NCBI GenBank assembly: GCA_003523225.1
Contig: DPGK01000028.1
Coordinates: forward strand, 10,321-53,269
Source: Clostridiales bacterium
GTDB lineage: Bacteria > Bacillota > Clostridia > Oscillospirales > CAG-272
Reading direction: 5' to 3'
Length of the DNA stretch: 42,949 nt
Position numbers and translations under genes: made by a program. Shown here piece by piece: positions 1 to 9,070 of the stretch. The notes under the pieces were generated by a model. That model saw only the letters and a program-made list of their open reading frames with translations. It did no database searches and was not told the DNA's origin. Numbering within the stretch: position 1 is the stretch's first letter; every line of letters begins with the position of its first letter.

Positions 1-1
1 G

Positions 2-97
2 CGGCGGGCGAAGGACAGGGTGTTCGTCGGCTACGAAATTAATAGCAATGCGGCGGAGTGCTTGGGCAGTTTGAAACGCAGCGGGATAAATCGCTAA
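2..97 (+). CDS. 3' end of an unidentified gene
   Basis: An open frame enters from the left edge and ends at a TAA at 95-97, giving a 31-residue C-terminal tail that includes RVFVGYEINSNAAECLGSLK. The frame has ordinary coding composition and stops just before the promoter of the ATP synthase operon, so it is most likely the end of an upstream gene on the same strand. The tail is too short for me to assign to a family. The other frames in this stretch stop earlier or lack such a regular mix of residues. Function unknown. Confidence 0.4.
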   Translation, partial: RRAKDRVFVGYEINSNAAECLGSLKRSGINR

Positions 98-113
98 ATG
101 TCGCTTTTTAATA

Positions 114-142
114 TTGACAAACAGGCGTTTGAGGTGTATAAT
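114..142 (+). promoter_or_regulatory. Promoter of the ATP synthase operon
   Basis: TTGACA at 114-119 and TATAAT at 137-142 are both perfect consensus boxes with a 17-bp spacer. The atpB start codon lies about 50 bp downstream, and an exact GGAGGTGA ribosome binding site is at 176-183. No other promoter of similar quality is seen inside the operon, so it probably drives all seven genes. Confidence 0.85.
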
Positions 143-190
143 TTCAATTTAATATTTGACACGGATATGCCAGATGGAGGTGATATTGAA

Positions 191-1042
191 ATGGATCAAA
201 AAAGCAAGAAACGAAAGCGGATATTTCTTGCGGTCTGGCTTACGCTTATTGCGTTAATTCTTGTCGGGATCATTGTTTTGTGGCATCCTGCCGAAAAGAG
301 CGAGAGCATCAAAGAGGTAATGCTCGACGGCGTGCTGCACGAAAAAAATAAGATCAGTCTTTTCGGGTTGGAGGTGAATCCCGGTCTGATCTCCGCCTAT
401 GTTGTGACGGCAATCTTGCTTATTGCGGCGGCAGTCATCCGGATATTTGCAATTCCGAAGTTCAGGATCGTTCCGGGAAAGTTTCAGATCCTTATTGAAA
501 AGCTGGTCGGATTTTTCACGGATATGGCGGGCAAAAACAGCAGTCACAAGCCCGGATTTATCGGAGCGTATATTTTCAGCGCAGGCGTATACATATTTTT
601 CAGCACGATATTTGAGCTGTTCGGCATTCAGGCGATCACAACGACGGGCGAGTCGATCTCACTGCCGGCGCCGATATCCGATATCAATGCCGCCATTGCG
701 TTGGGCTTTATGTCCTACGCCGTTATCCTCGGCGGCGGCTTCATATGCCGGGGCTTGCGCGGCGGGCTCAGCGTTCTCAAGGACTTCTCGCTTCCTATTT
801 CCATGAGCTTTCGTCTGTTCGGCGCGTTGCTGAGCGGCTTGCTGGTAACGGAGCTTGTATATTATTACGTCAGCCTCAGCTTTGTGCTTCCCGTGATCGT
901 GGGCGTTATGTTTACGCTCCTTCACGCCGCCATTCAGACCTATGTGCTTGCAACGCTTGTTTCCGTATTTTATGGCGAGGCGGTAGAGCCGAAGCCGAAG
1001 AAACCAAAAACCAAAAAAGAAAAGAAGGTAAAACAGCAATGA
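191..1042 (+). CDS. atpB: ATP synthase F0 subunit a
   Basis: Membrane subunit a of the F-type ATP synthase, which forms the ion half-channels against the c ring. The start is taken at 191 because GGAGGTGA sits just upstream; an in-frame ATG at 98 lies before the promoter and is rejected. The protein is 283 residues, with a first membrane span near residues 9-31, several later hydrophobic segments, and the conserved region containing SFRLFGALLSG near residues 208-218, where the essential arginine of helix 5 resides. The C-terminus is very lysine rich (EPKPKKPKTKKEKKVKQQ). It is the first gene of the operon, and its stop overlaps the c subunit start as ATGA. No atpI gene is seen before it in the window. 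Confidence 0.92.
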   Translation: MDQKSKKRKRIFLAVWLTLIALILVGIIVLWHPAEKSESIKEVMLDGVLHEKNKISLFGLEVNPGLISAYVVTAILLIAAAVIRIFAIPKFRIVPGKFQILIEKLVGFFTDMAGKNSSHKPGFIGAYIFSAGVYIFFSTIFELFGIQAITTTGESISLPAPISDINAAIALGFMSYAVILGGGFICRGLRGGLSVLKDFSLPISMSFRLFGALLSGLLVTELVYYYVSLSFVLPVIVGVMFTLLHAAIQTYVLATLVSVFYGEAVEPKPKKPKTKKEKKVKQQ

Positions 1043-1416
1043 AAAGAAGAAAACTGATCTCAATTTTTATGACCGCAATACTTATGCTTACATTTATCAG
1101 TGCCATGACGGTTTCAGCATTTGCATCCGACGCGGATGCGGTTGAAGTTCCTGCGGAAAACGCGGAAAGCACCGCAAGCGACGAGAGCAAGGTGACCATA
1201 TCAAAGGCTATGGCTGCAGCTATCGCGGTGGGCGTTGTCGGCACTGCGGGTGCAATTGCAATGGGAATGGCTATTTCCAAAAGCACCGAAAGCATGGCGC
1301 GTCAGCCCGAAGCGGCTTCAAAGATCAATTCCGCCATGATGCTGGGTCTTGTGTTTATTGAAACCGTTATAATATACGCTTTGATCGTTGCCATACTGGT
1401 CATATTCGTTCTTTGA
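1039..1416 (+). CDS. atpE: ATP synthase F0 subunit c, with N-terminal extension
   Basis: Proteolipid c subunit of the rotor ring. The start is the ATG at 1039, overlapping the atpB stop by four bases. The protein is 125 residues, well over the usual 70-90. Residues 1-29 look like a signal peptide (MKRRK, hydrophobic core, then SAFA), followed by an acidic and serine-rich linker at about 30-52. The canonical hairpin follows: helix 1 at about 53-80, the polar loop ARQPEA at 87-92 and helix 2 at about 98-124. The ion-binding carboxylate is Glu108, in FIETVIIY. Aligned on the loop arginine with the sodium-type c subunit of Ilyobacter, Glu65, Ser66 and Tyr70 correspond to Glu108, Thr109 and Tyr113, but Gln32 is replaced by Met75. 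Ion specificity is therefore uncertain. Confidence 0.9.
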   Translation: MKRRKLISIFMTAILMLTFISAMTVSAFASDADAVEVPAENAESTASDESKVTISKAMAAAIAVGVVGTAGAIAMGMAISKSTESMARQPEAASKINSAMMLGLVFIETVIIYALIVAILVIFVL

Positions 1417-1432
1417 TTTAAGAGGTTAAAAA

Positions 1433-1954
1433 ATGCCGCTGAATATTGATTTTCTGCAAATTCTTCTCCATATGCTGAATTTCGTTATTCTTGCCGGCGG
1501 TCTGACACTTCTGCTGTTCAAGCCCGTAAATAAATTCCTTGAAAACAGGCGCGCTTATTTTGCCGAAGCGGAAGAAAAAAACAAACAGACCGCGGAGAAA
1601 AACGAACAGCTTCGTCTTGAGTACGAAAAAAAGCTTCAGGACGCGGAGACCGAAATACTGGAGAAAAGAAAAGCCAGCGAAAAGGAACTGGCTGAGCTTT
1701 CCACCCAGTACATAAAGGAAGCAAAGGAAAAAGCCACTGCCATTGTCCACGCCGCCGAGCAGGAGGCAGAGGATCGCAAGGTGCATATCCTTGAGTCGGC
1801 GCAAACCGAGATAGGGGAGCTTGTCCTTACCGCCGCGCAAAAGTTAGTGAGCAATACGGTCACCCCCGAGCGCGACAGCGCGCTTTACGATGAGTTCATC
1901 AGACTTGCCGACAAAAACGTGTCAGACGAGAGGTCAAAGCATGGTGGAAAGTAA
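1433..1954 (+). CDS. atpF: ATP synthase F0 subunit b
   Basis: Peripheral stalk subunit b, 173 residues, normal length for the family. An N-terminal membrane span lies at about residues 6-28 (FLQILLHMLNFVILAGGLTL), followed by a long charged coiled coil rich in Glu, Lys and Ala up to about residue 135. The C-terminal segment with LVLTAAQKLVSNTVTPERDS matches the family end and shows that no delta N-terminal domain is fused here. An AAGAGG ribosome binding site precedes the ATG. The reading frame overlaps the next gene by 14 bases, which suggests translational coupling. Confidence 0.92.
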   Translation: MPLNIDFLQILLHMLNFVILAGGLTLLLFKPVNKFLENRRAYFAEAEEKNKQTAEKNEQLRLEYEKKLQDAETEILEKRKASEKELAELSTQYIKEAKEKATAIVHAAEQEAEDRKVHILESAQTEIGELVLTAAQKLVSNTVTPERDSALYDEFIRLADKNVSDERSKHGGK

Positions 1955-3719
1955 TTTTGACGAGCTGGAAGAGGCGAAAAAAGACACACTCAAGGTTGAA
2001 ATACAGTGCCTGACTCCGCCGTCCGCTGAACAGCTTGACAAGCTGCGCGAATTCTTTCTTTCCGAATATCATGCCGACGATATTGATTTTGTGATCAAAA
2101 AAGACCCGAGCGTTGTCGGAGGCTTCCGCATTTATGTGGGAGACGAAAACTACGACTGGAGCACGCTCGGCAGACTCCGGCAATTGCGCAAGTCCTTCCA
2201 GTCGCTCAAAAAGGAGTACGACCCTTCAAATATCATCTCGCTTCTGCGAGAGGATATTAAAGACTTTGAGCTTAACACGGGACATCAGCAGGTCGGATTT
2301 GTGATGTCTATCGGTGACGGTATTGCTGTCATCGAGGGCTTGCATGAGGTCGAATACGGCGAGATAGTGCTCTTTGACTGCGGAGTCAAGGGTATGGTTC
2401 TGGATATCCGTTCGGACGGAACGAACGGTGTCGTCCTTTTCGGCGACGATTCCGATATCTCTGAGGGAAGCCGCGTGGTGAGAACACAGCGGACCGCGGG
2501 TATTCCCATAAGCACCAAAATACTCGGCAGGATCATTGATCCGCTGGGCAAGCCTGTGGACGACGGCGGAGAGCTTGGGGCAAAGGAGTATTTCCCGATA
2601 GAGCGTCCCGCCCCGGGCATTATGGAAAGAAAACCGGTCAGCCGTCCCATGGAGACGGGTATTCTTGCTATTGACTCCATGTTTCCAATCGGGCGCGGAC
2701 AGCGTGAGCTGATAATAGGCGACCGTCAAACGGGCAAGACCACGATAGCAACCGACACCATCATCAACCAGAAGGGCAAAAACGTGGTCTGCGTTTATGT
2801 TGCCGTCGGACAAAAGGCAAGCTCCATTTCCAAGGTGGTAGCCACACTCAAAAAGCATGACGCCATGGATTACACCGTAGTGGTGTCCTCTCCCGCAAGC
2901 GACCCGGCGTCGCTGCAATATATTGCCCCGTATGCGGGCTGTGCGGTTGCCGAGTATTTTATGTATCACGGCAGGGATGTTCTCATCATATACGACGACC
3001 TTTCAAAGCATGCCGTGGCATACCGCACTCTGAGTCTGCTGCTCGGAAGATCCCCCGGACGTGAGGCGTACCCGGGAGACGTGTTCTATCTTCACTCAAG
3101 GCTTCTTGAGCGTTCGGCTCAGCTTTCCGATGAGCTTGGCGGAGGAAGCATGACGGCGTTGCCCATCGTGGAAACGCAGGCGGGCGACGTGTCGGCATAT
3201 ATTCCTACAAATATCATTTCCATCACCGACGGTCAGCTTTTCCTTGAAAGCGAGCTGTTTTTTGCCGGGCAGCGTCCCGCAATCAATGTAGGTCTGTCGG
3301 TTTCCCGCGTGGGCGGTTCGGCGCAGACGAATGTCATGAAAAAATCGGTCGGTACTGTACGGCTTGATCTTGCGCAGTACCGTGAGATGCAGGCGTTTTC
3401 TCAGTTCGGCGGAGAGCTGGATTCAAGCACGGCGCTTCAGCTAAGATACGGCGCGGGGCTGATGCAGCTTTTGCGGCAAAGCAAAAACTCACCGCTATCT
3501 CTGCACCGGCAGGTCATTACGCTCATCTGCGCACAGGCAAGGCTGTTTGTGGATATTCCGCTTGGGGAGATAAAGTCGGTTCAGAGCGGTCTGCTTGACT
3601 ATATGGAGCAGTATTGCAGTGCACTTTGTCTTAAGATCGAAAGCGGAAGGACATATTCGGACAAGCTGAAAAACGACATTGTCGAAGCGGCAAAAAAATA
3701 TTTATCCGCCTGCAAATAA
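1941..3719 (+). CDS. atpA: ATP synthase F1 subunit alpha fused to a delta C-terminal domain
   Basis: Alpha subunit of the F1 head with an unusual N-terminal fusion. The start is the ATG at 1941, preceded by GAGAGG; the protein is 592 residues against about 500 for ordinary alpha. Residues about 17-88 match the C-terminal domain of subunit delta: a first strand LKVEIQCLTPPSAEQLDKL, then IKKDPSVVGGFRIYVGDE and STLGRLRQLRKSF, lining up with the E. coli delta segments SEQQLAKI, DKSVMAGVIIRAGD and GSVRGRLERL. Ordinary alpha begins at about residue 93 (YDPSNIISLLREDIKDF). The Walker A GDRQTGKT is at 260-267. I see no ATG, GTG or TTG with a suitable ribosome binding site at the domain junction, so a delta-free alpha seems unlikely to be made from here. 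Downstream is atpG. Confidence 0.93.
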   Translation: MVESNFDELEEAKKDTLKVEIQCLTPPSAEQLDKLREFFLSEYHADDIDFVIKKDPSVVGGFRIYVGDENYDWSTLGRLRQLRKSFQSLKKEYDPSNIISLLREDIKDFELNTGHQQVGFVMSIGDGIAVIEGLHEVEYGEIVLFDCGVKGMVLDIRSDGTNGVVLFGDDSDISEGSRVVRTQRTAGIPISTKILGRIIDPLGKPVDDGGELGAKEYFPIERPAPGIMERKPVSRPMETGILAIDSMFPIGRGQRELIIGDRQTGKTTIATDTIINQKGKNVVCVYVAVGQKASSISKVVATLKKHDAMDYTVVVSSPASDPASLQYIAPYAGCAVAEYFMYHGRDVLIIYDDLSKHAVAYRTLSLLLGRSPGREAYPGDVFYLHSRLLERSAQLSDELGGGSMTALPIVETQAGDVSAYIPTNIISITDGQLFLESELFFAGQRPAINVGLSVSRVGGSAQTNVMKKSVGTVRLDLAQYREMQAFSQFGGELDSSTALQLRYGAGLMQLLRQSKNSPLSLHRQVITLICAQARLFVDIPLGEIKSVQSGLLDYMEQYCSALCLKIESGRTYSDKLKNDIVEAAKKYLSACK

Positions 3720-3738
3720 TTAAAAGGAGGGGAGTCAT

Positions 3739-6067
<2,329 letters not shown>

Positions 6068-6069
6068 GC

Positions 6070-6486
6070 ATGAGGACGTTTCACCTTGAAATACTGACCC
6101 CCGAGCGTGTGTTTTACCGGGGAGAATGTGTTTCGCTTATCGTTCCGATCTCCGACGGTGTGCTGGGAGTGATGGCGCACTGCGAGCCTATTACGGCTTC
6201 AATTACCTGCGGTGAGGCATATTATACCAAGCCGGAAGGTGAAAAGGTGCTGTTTTCCGTTTCGGGCGGAATGATCGACGTTGTAAACAATACGGTGCAT
6301 CTGCTTTGCGATTCTGCGCTGCTTCCGGAGGAGATAGACGAAGAAAAAGAACGGCTTGAAGCGGAAAACGCGCGCGCGGAGCTGAATCAGAAGCAAGGTC
6401 GCAGGGACTATTTGCTTTCAAAGCTCATGCTCTCAAACGCCATCAACAATCTGAAAATTAAAAGTAAAACGAACATAAACAACTGA
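6070..6486 (+). CDS. atpC: ATP synthase F1 subunit epsilon
   Basis: Epsilon subunit, 138 residues: an N-terminal beta sandwich (MRTFHLEILTPERVFYRGE, PISDGVLGVMAHCEPI) and a C-terminal helical hairpin rich in Glu, Arg and Ala. The start is taken at the ATG at 6070 because GGAGGA at 6058-6063 gives a six-base spacer. A GTG at 6064 overlaps the beta stop but leaves no spacer. Last gene of the operon, followed by a terminator hairpin. Confidence 0.9.
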   Translation: MRTFHLEILTPERVFYRGECVSLIVPISDGVLGVMAHCEPITASITCGEAYYTKPEGEKVLFSVSGGMIDVVNNTVHLLCDSALLPEEIDEEKERLEAENARAELNQKQGRRDYLLSKLMLSNAINNLKIKSKTNINN

Positions 6487-6508
6487 ACCAGCGATATAAT
6501 ATGTTTTT

Positions 6509-6552
6509 ATCCCCTGAGTCGGACAAATATTCCGTCTCAGGGGATGGCTTTT
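6509..6552 (+). terminator. Terminator after the ATP synthase operon
   Basis: ATCCCCTGAG (6509-6518) pairs with CTCAGGGGAT (6536-6545). After one mismatch the stem continues with CGGA and TCCG. A short T run follows. Confidence 0.75.
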
Positions 6553-6567
6553 GGGCGGTGTAATGTA

Positions 6568-7157
6568 TTATTCAATGCTTGCCGCGGCAACTGCACTTAT
6601 TGCTTCTGCAATGTCGCTGTCAATGCAGATGACGCATGAGCTGATCTCATGCGTGCGGATTGCTTCGGCTTGATTGATGCAGATATCCCTGCTCATCAAG
6701 CAAAGCTCCAACAAGGAGAAATCTTTTTCGGTTTGAGTCATGACCTCAGGAAGAGAAGGATCCGGCAGCCATGCCGAGGTAGTTTTCTCCGCTATATAGA
6801 GCCTCGGCGCCTCTTCCACATTCTGAACCGTGGAGTTGGGCTGTGTGCTGTCGTGCGTACAATAGAAAAAGCCGTTTTGCTCAGCACCTACTTAAAGAGG
6901 AGATATCGATCTTTTTTGCAATTCCTTTATACCCGTTTGTTTCAAGGTGATCGACAGCGCGTGAAATAGTGGCTTTGTCTTATTCTCATCTTTTGCAAAG
7001 ATCGGCTTCGGTCACGCCGGGGGTCAGATAGAAATAGTACAGGCAGGAGATGCGAGCGCTTCTCAGGCTGTATGCTGCCATCTCATGTTTTTATCTTGCG
7101 GATGTTACGGCTGATACGGTTTATCAGCACGGTAAAGGTTTCAAACCGTTCTCTCAC
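6568..7157 (-). pseudogene. Decayed MarR-family regulator
   Basis: Reading the minus strand from a GTG at 7157 gives RERFETFTVLINRISRNIRK; after a TGA and a frame change it continues as EMAAYSLRSARISCLYYFYL and TPGVTEADLCKR. Two further in-frame stops follow, then DKATISRAVDHLETNGY. These are the N-terminal dimerisation helix and the winged helix of MarR proteins in the right order. Downstream the sequence is more degraded; an open stretch of 83 codons at 6568-6819 may hold the C-terminal helices. At least one frameshift and several stops make a functional product unlikely. AGAGGG upstream of the GTG is probably the old ribosome binding site, and two operator-like palindromes lie just upstream. 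Confidence 0.6.
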
Positions 7158-7175
7158 TTAAACCCTCTTTCGGGC

Positions 7176-7228
7176 TTGTTGAGACTTCAACAACTGATGA
7201 TGTGGTACAAATTCGTTGAGGTGTCAAC
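7176..7228. promoter_or_regulatory. Two operator-like palindromes upstream of the MarR relic
   Basis: TTGTTGA-GACT-TCAACAA at 7176-7193 is a perfect 7+7 palindrome with a 4-base centre. GTTGA-GGTG-TCAAC at 7215-7228 repeats its core, with centres 37 bp apart. The size and spacing fit MarR dimer sites, and the second overlaps a possible minus-strand TTGACA (7222-7227). Function is inferred from position only. Confidence 0.5.
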
Positions 7229-7398
7229 AAATTTCGCGTGTACACTTCAAATGAAAATACATATACCGTAAACCGATGTCAGGGAAACGGTATAACCGCC
7301 TCGCTGATGACTGTTGGAAAATGTGAAATATAGCCCGTTTTCCTCATATTCCAAAAAGAATTATTTGCGTTTTTTCATACACGGTTTTTCAAAGCCTA
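7229..7398. other. Intergenic stretch without a recognised gene
   Basis: AT-rich, no convincing open frame. It contains an inverted repeat TATACCGT (7262-7269) and ACGGTATA (7287-7294) separated by 17 bases, of unknown meaning. Confidence 0.4.
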
Positions 7399-7445
7399 TT
7401 GACAAGTGACCGCACGGTAACTATAATAGTAGTTGTCGCACGGTC
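7399..7445 (+). promoter_or_regulatory. Promoter and TetR-type operator of the tetR gene
   Basis: TTGACA at 7399-7404 and TATAAT at 7422-7427, spacer 17. The spacer holds ACCG-CA-CGGT (7409-7418), extended to a 16-bp palindrome at 7406-7421 with one mismatch. A second, partial copy containing CGCACGGT lies just downstream at about 7435-7445. TetR repressors typically block their own promoter in this way, so autoregulation is inferred. The same core at the same spacer position occurs at 12701-12710. Confidence 0.75.
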
Positions 7446-7467
7446 GCCTGTGCTTGGGAGGGTAATG

Positions 7468-8076
7468 ATGAGCGGAGAGACGAAAAAAAGAATACCGGAA
7501 GTTGCGCTTGCGCTGTTTTCTCAGAAAGGGTATGCAGGCACGTCAATGAGCGACATTGCAAAGCAGCTCGGGATAACAAAACCGGCGTTGTACAAGCACT
7601 ATGCAGGAAAGCACGAGATACTGGAACGCATTGTTGAGCTTATGAACGAAACGGACTATGCGCGTGCCGAAGAATATGAAATGCCCGAAACCGAGCCGGA
7701 CATCTTGGGGGAGACTTATATGAACACCCCGCTCGAAAAGATACGTGCATACAGCATGGCGCAGTTCCGTTATTGGACGAAAGATGAGTTCCCCGCGCAA
7801 TTCCGGAAAATGCTGACGACAGAGCAGTACCGCGACGGGGAGATGGCGCGGCTGTATCAGAACTATCTTGCCACCGGTCCCGTGGAATATATGGCGGCGA
7901 TCTTCCGGAGTATGACCGATTCGGACGATGCCGCCATGCAGCTTGCTTTGGATCTTTACGGTCCGATGCATCTGCTTTACAGCGTTTACGACGGAGCGGA
8001 AAACAAGGGAGCGGTATATAAAATGCTTGAAGAACACATTGACCGGTTTTTCCGCTACGCGTTAAAAATAAAGTAA
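7468..8076 (+). CDS. TetR/AcrR-family transcriptional regulator
   Basis: One-component repressor, 202 residues. The N-terminal helix-turn-helix runs from VALALFSQKGYAGTSMSDIA to ITKPALYKHYAGKHEIL (about residues 12-52), followed by a divergent alpha-helical ligand and dimer domain. There are two adjacent ATGs at 7465 and 7468; the second has the better spacing from GGGAGGG (7456-7462). The promoter carries a palindromic operator in its spacer. Neighbours downstream are an AraC/GyrI-like regulator and an MFS exporter on the same strand, so a role in drug or metabolite efflux is plausible but not shown. Confidence 0.9.
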   Translation: MSGETKKRIPEVALALFSQKGYAGTSMSDIAKQLGITKPALYKHYAGKHEILERIVELMNETDYARAEEYEMPETEPDILGETYMNTPLEKIRAYSMAQFRYWTKDEFPAQFRKMLTTEQYRDGEMARLYQNYLATGPVEYMAAIFRSMTDSDDAAMQLALDLYGPMHLLYSVYDGAENKGAVYKMLEEHIDRFFRYALKIK

Positions 8077-8139
8077 TGAAAAATGATGTTGGTATCCGAT
8101 CTCCGCAAAAACAGTCGAGTAATATTTTCCCCGATCTGA

Positions 8140-8145
8140 TATAAT
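8140..8145 (+). promoter_or_regulatory. -10 element before the AraC-type gene
   Basis: TATAAT with no good TTGACA-like box 17 bp upstream, consistent with a promoter that needs an activator. The ribosome binding site AAGGAGGTGA follows at 8159-8168. Confidence 0.45.
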
Positions 8146-8172
8146 GAGCAAAGCGCCGAAGGAGGTGACAGC

Positions 8173-9054
8173 GTGAACGGACAGACAAATGCAGTACAGC
8201 AGATGCAGAATTACATTTCAGAGCATATCGCAGATGAGATCACTCTTGCGGATCTGGCAAGGGCGGCAAGCTTTTCGCCGTGGTATGCACATCGGTTGTT
8301 TCGGGAGCTGACAGGCGTATCTCCGGCAGATTACATCCGTAAACTGCGCCTGACAGAAGCGGCAAAGCGCCTTAAAAGCGAGAAATGCCGTATTACCGAT
8401 ATTGCAATGGAGCTTGGTTTTGAAAGTGTAGACGGGTTTACCCGTGCTTTTACCCGGGAGTTTGGCATGACGCCGAGAGAGTATAAGCTCCGTCCTGTTC
8501 CGATCTCGCTGTTCATCCCTTACGGTGTTAAATTCAAGGAATTGATGAAGGAGAATATTTCGATGGAAAACGTAAGAAACGTATTCATTCAACTGATCCG
8601 CAAGCCGGAACGCAAGGTCATTATCAAACGGGGCGTAAAAGCCGACGGATATTGGGATTATTGCATGGAGGTGGGCTGTGACATCTGGGGAACTCTGCTC
8701 AGCATGGACTCACTCTGTGGAGAGCCGGTTTGCCTGTGGCTGCCCGAAAAGTATATCGCACCGAACACATCAAAGTATGTGCAGGGCGTTGAGGTCACTT
8801 CCGACTATTCGGGAGCTGTTCCCGAGGGCTTTGACATTATCACTCTGCCCGCGTGTGAATATCTGATGTTCCAGGGCGAACCGTTTGCCGAAGAAGACTA
8901 CTGCGAAGCAATCACCGCAGTACAGCAGGCGATGGACAAATATGAGCCGTCCGTCATCGGCTATGTGTGGGACAATGAAGATCCCCGTATTCAGCTTGAA
9001 CCTCGCGGCGAGAGAGGTTACATTGAGCTGAGGGCTGTGAGGGCAAAGGCATGA
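8173..9054 (+). CDS. AraC-family regulator with GyrI-like effector domain
   Basis: 293 residues, GTG start at 8173 chosen because AAGGAGGTGA lies at the right distance. The two AraC helix-turn-helix motifs are N-terminal: ITLADLARAASFSPWYAHRLF and ITDIAMELGFESVDGFTRAF, ending with FGMTPREYK near residue 100. The remaining 190 residues resemble the GyrI/SOUL-like small-molecule-binding domain (about 135-290), as in Rob-type regulators. The order is DNA-binding first, effector second. It is followed at once by the MFS gene, so it probably controls that exporter in response to a bound compound. Confidence 0.88.
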   Translation: MNGQTNAVQQMQNYISEHIADEITLADLARAASFSPWYAHRLFRELTGVSPADYIRKLRLTEAAKRLKSEKCRITDIAMELGFESVDGFTRAFTREFGMTPREYKLRPVPISLFIPYGVKFKELMKENISMENVRNVFIQLIRKPERKVIIKRGVKADGYWDYCMEVGCDIWGTLLSMDSLCGEPVCLWLPEKYIAPNTSKYVQGVEVTSDYSGAVPEGFDIITLPACEYLMFQGEPFAEEDYCEAITAVQQAMDKYEPSVIGYVWDNEDPRIQLEPRGERGYIELRAVRAKA

Positions 9055-9070
9055 GCCCGAAGAAAAAACA

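Noticed and set aside
98..190. Longer atpB start at 98
   Set aside because: It would place the start before the promoter boxes at 114-142, and the ATG at 191 has an exact ribosome binding site.
1890..1940. Upstream in-frame start for alpha at 1890
   Set aside because: It lies deep inside atpF with no ribosome binding site; the ATG at 1941 has GAGAGG at a good distance.
2209..2305. Internal start giving a delta-free alpha
   Set aside because: AAGGAG occurs near 2211, but no ATG, GTG or TTG follows at a usable distance; the next ATG, near 2302, would delete the alpha N-terminal helix and first strand.
6649..6969. Plus-strand ORF of 106 residues
   Set aside because: It is antisense to the MarR relic, has no family features and no ribosome binding site.
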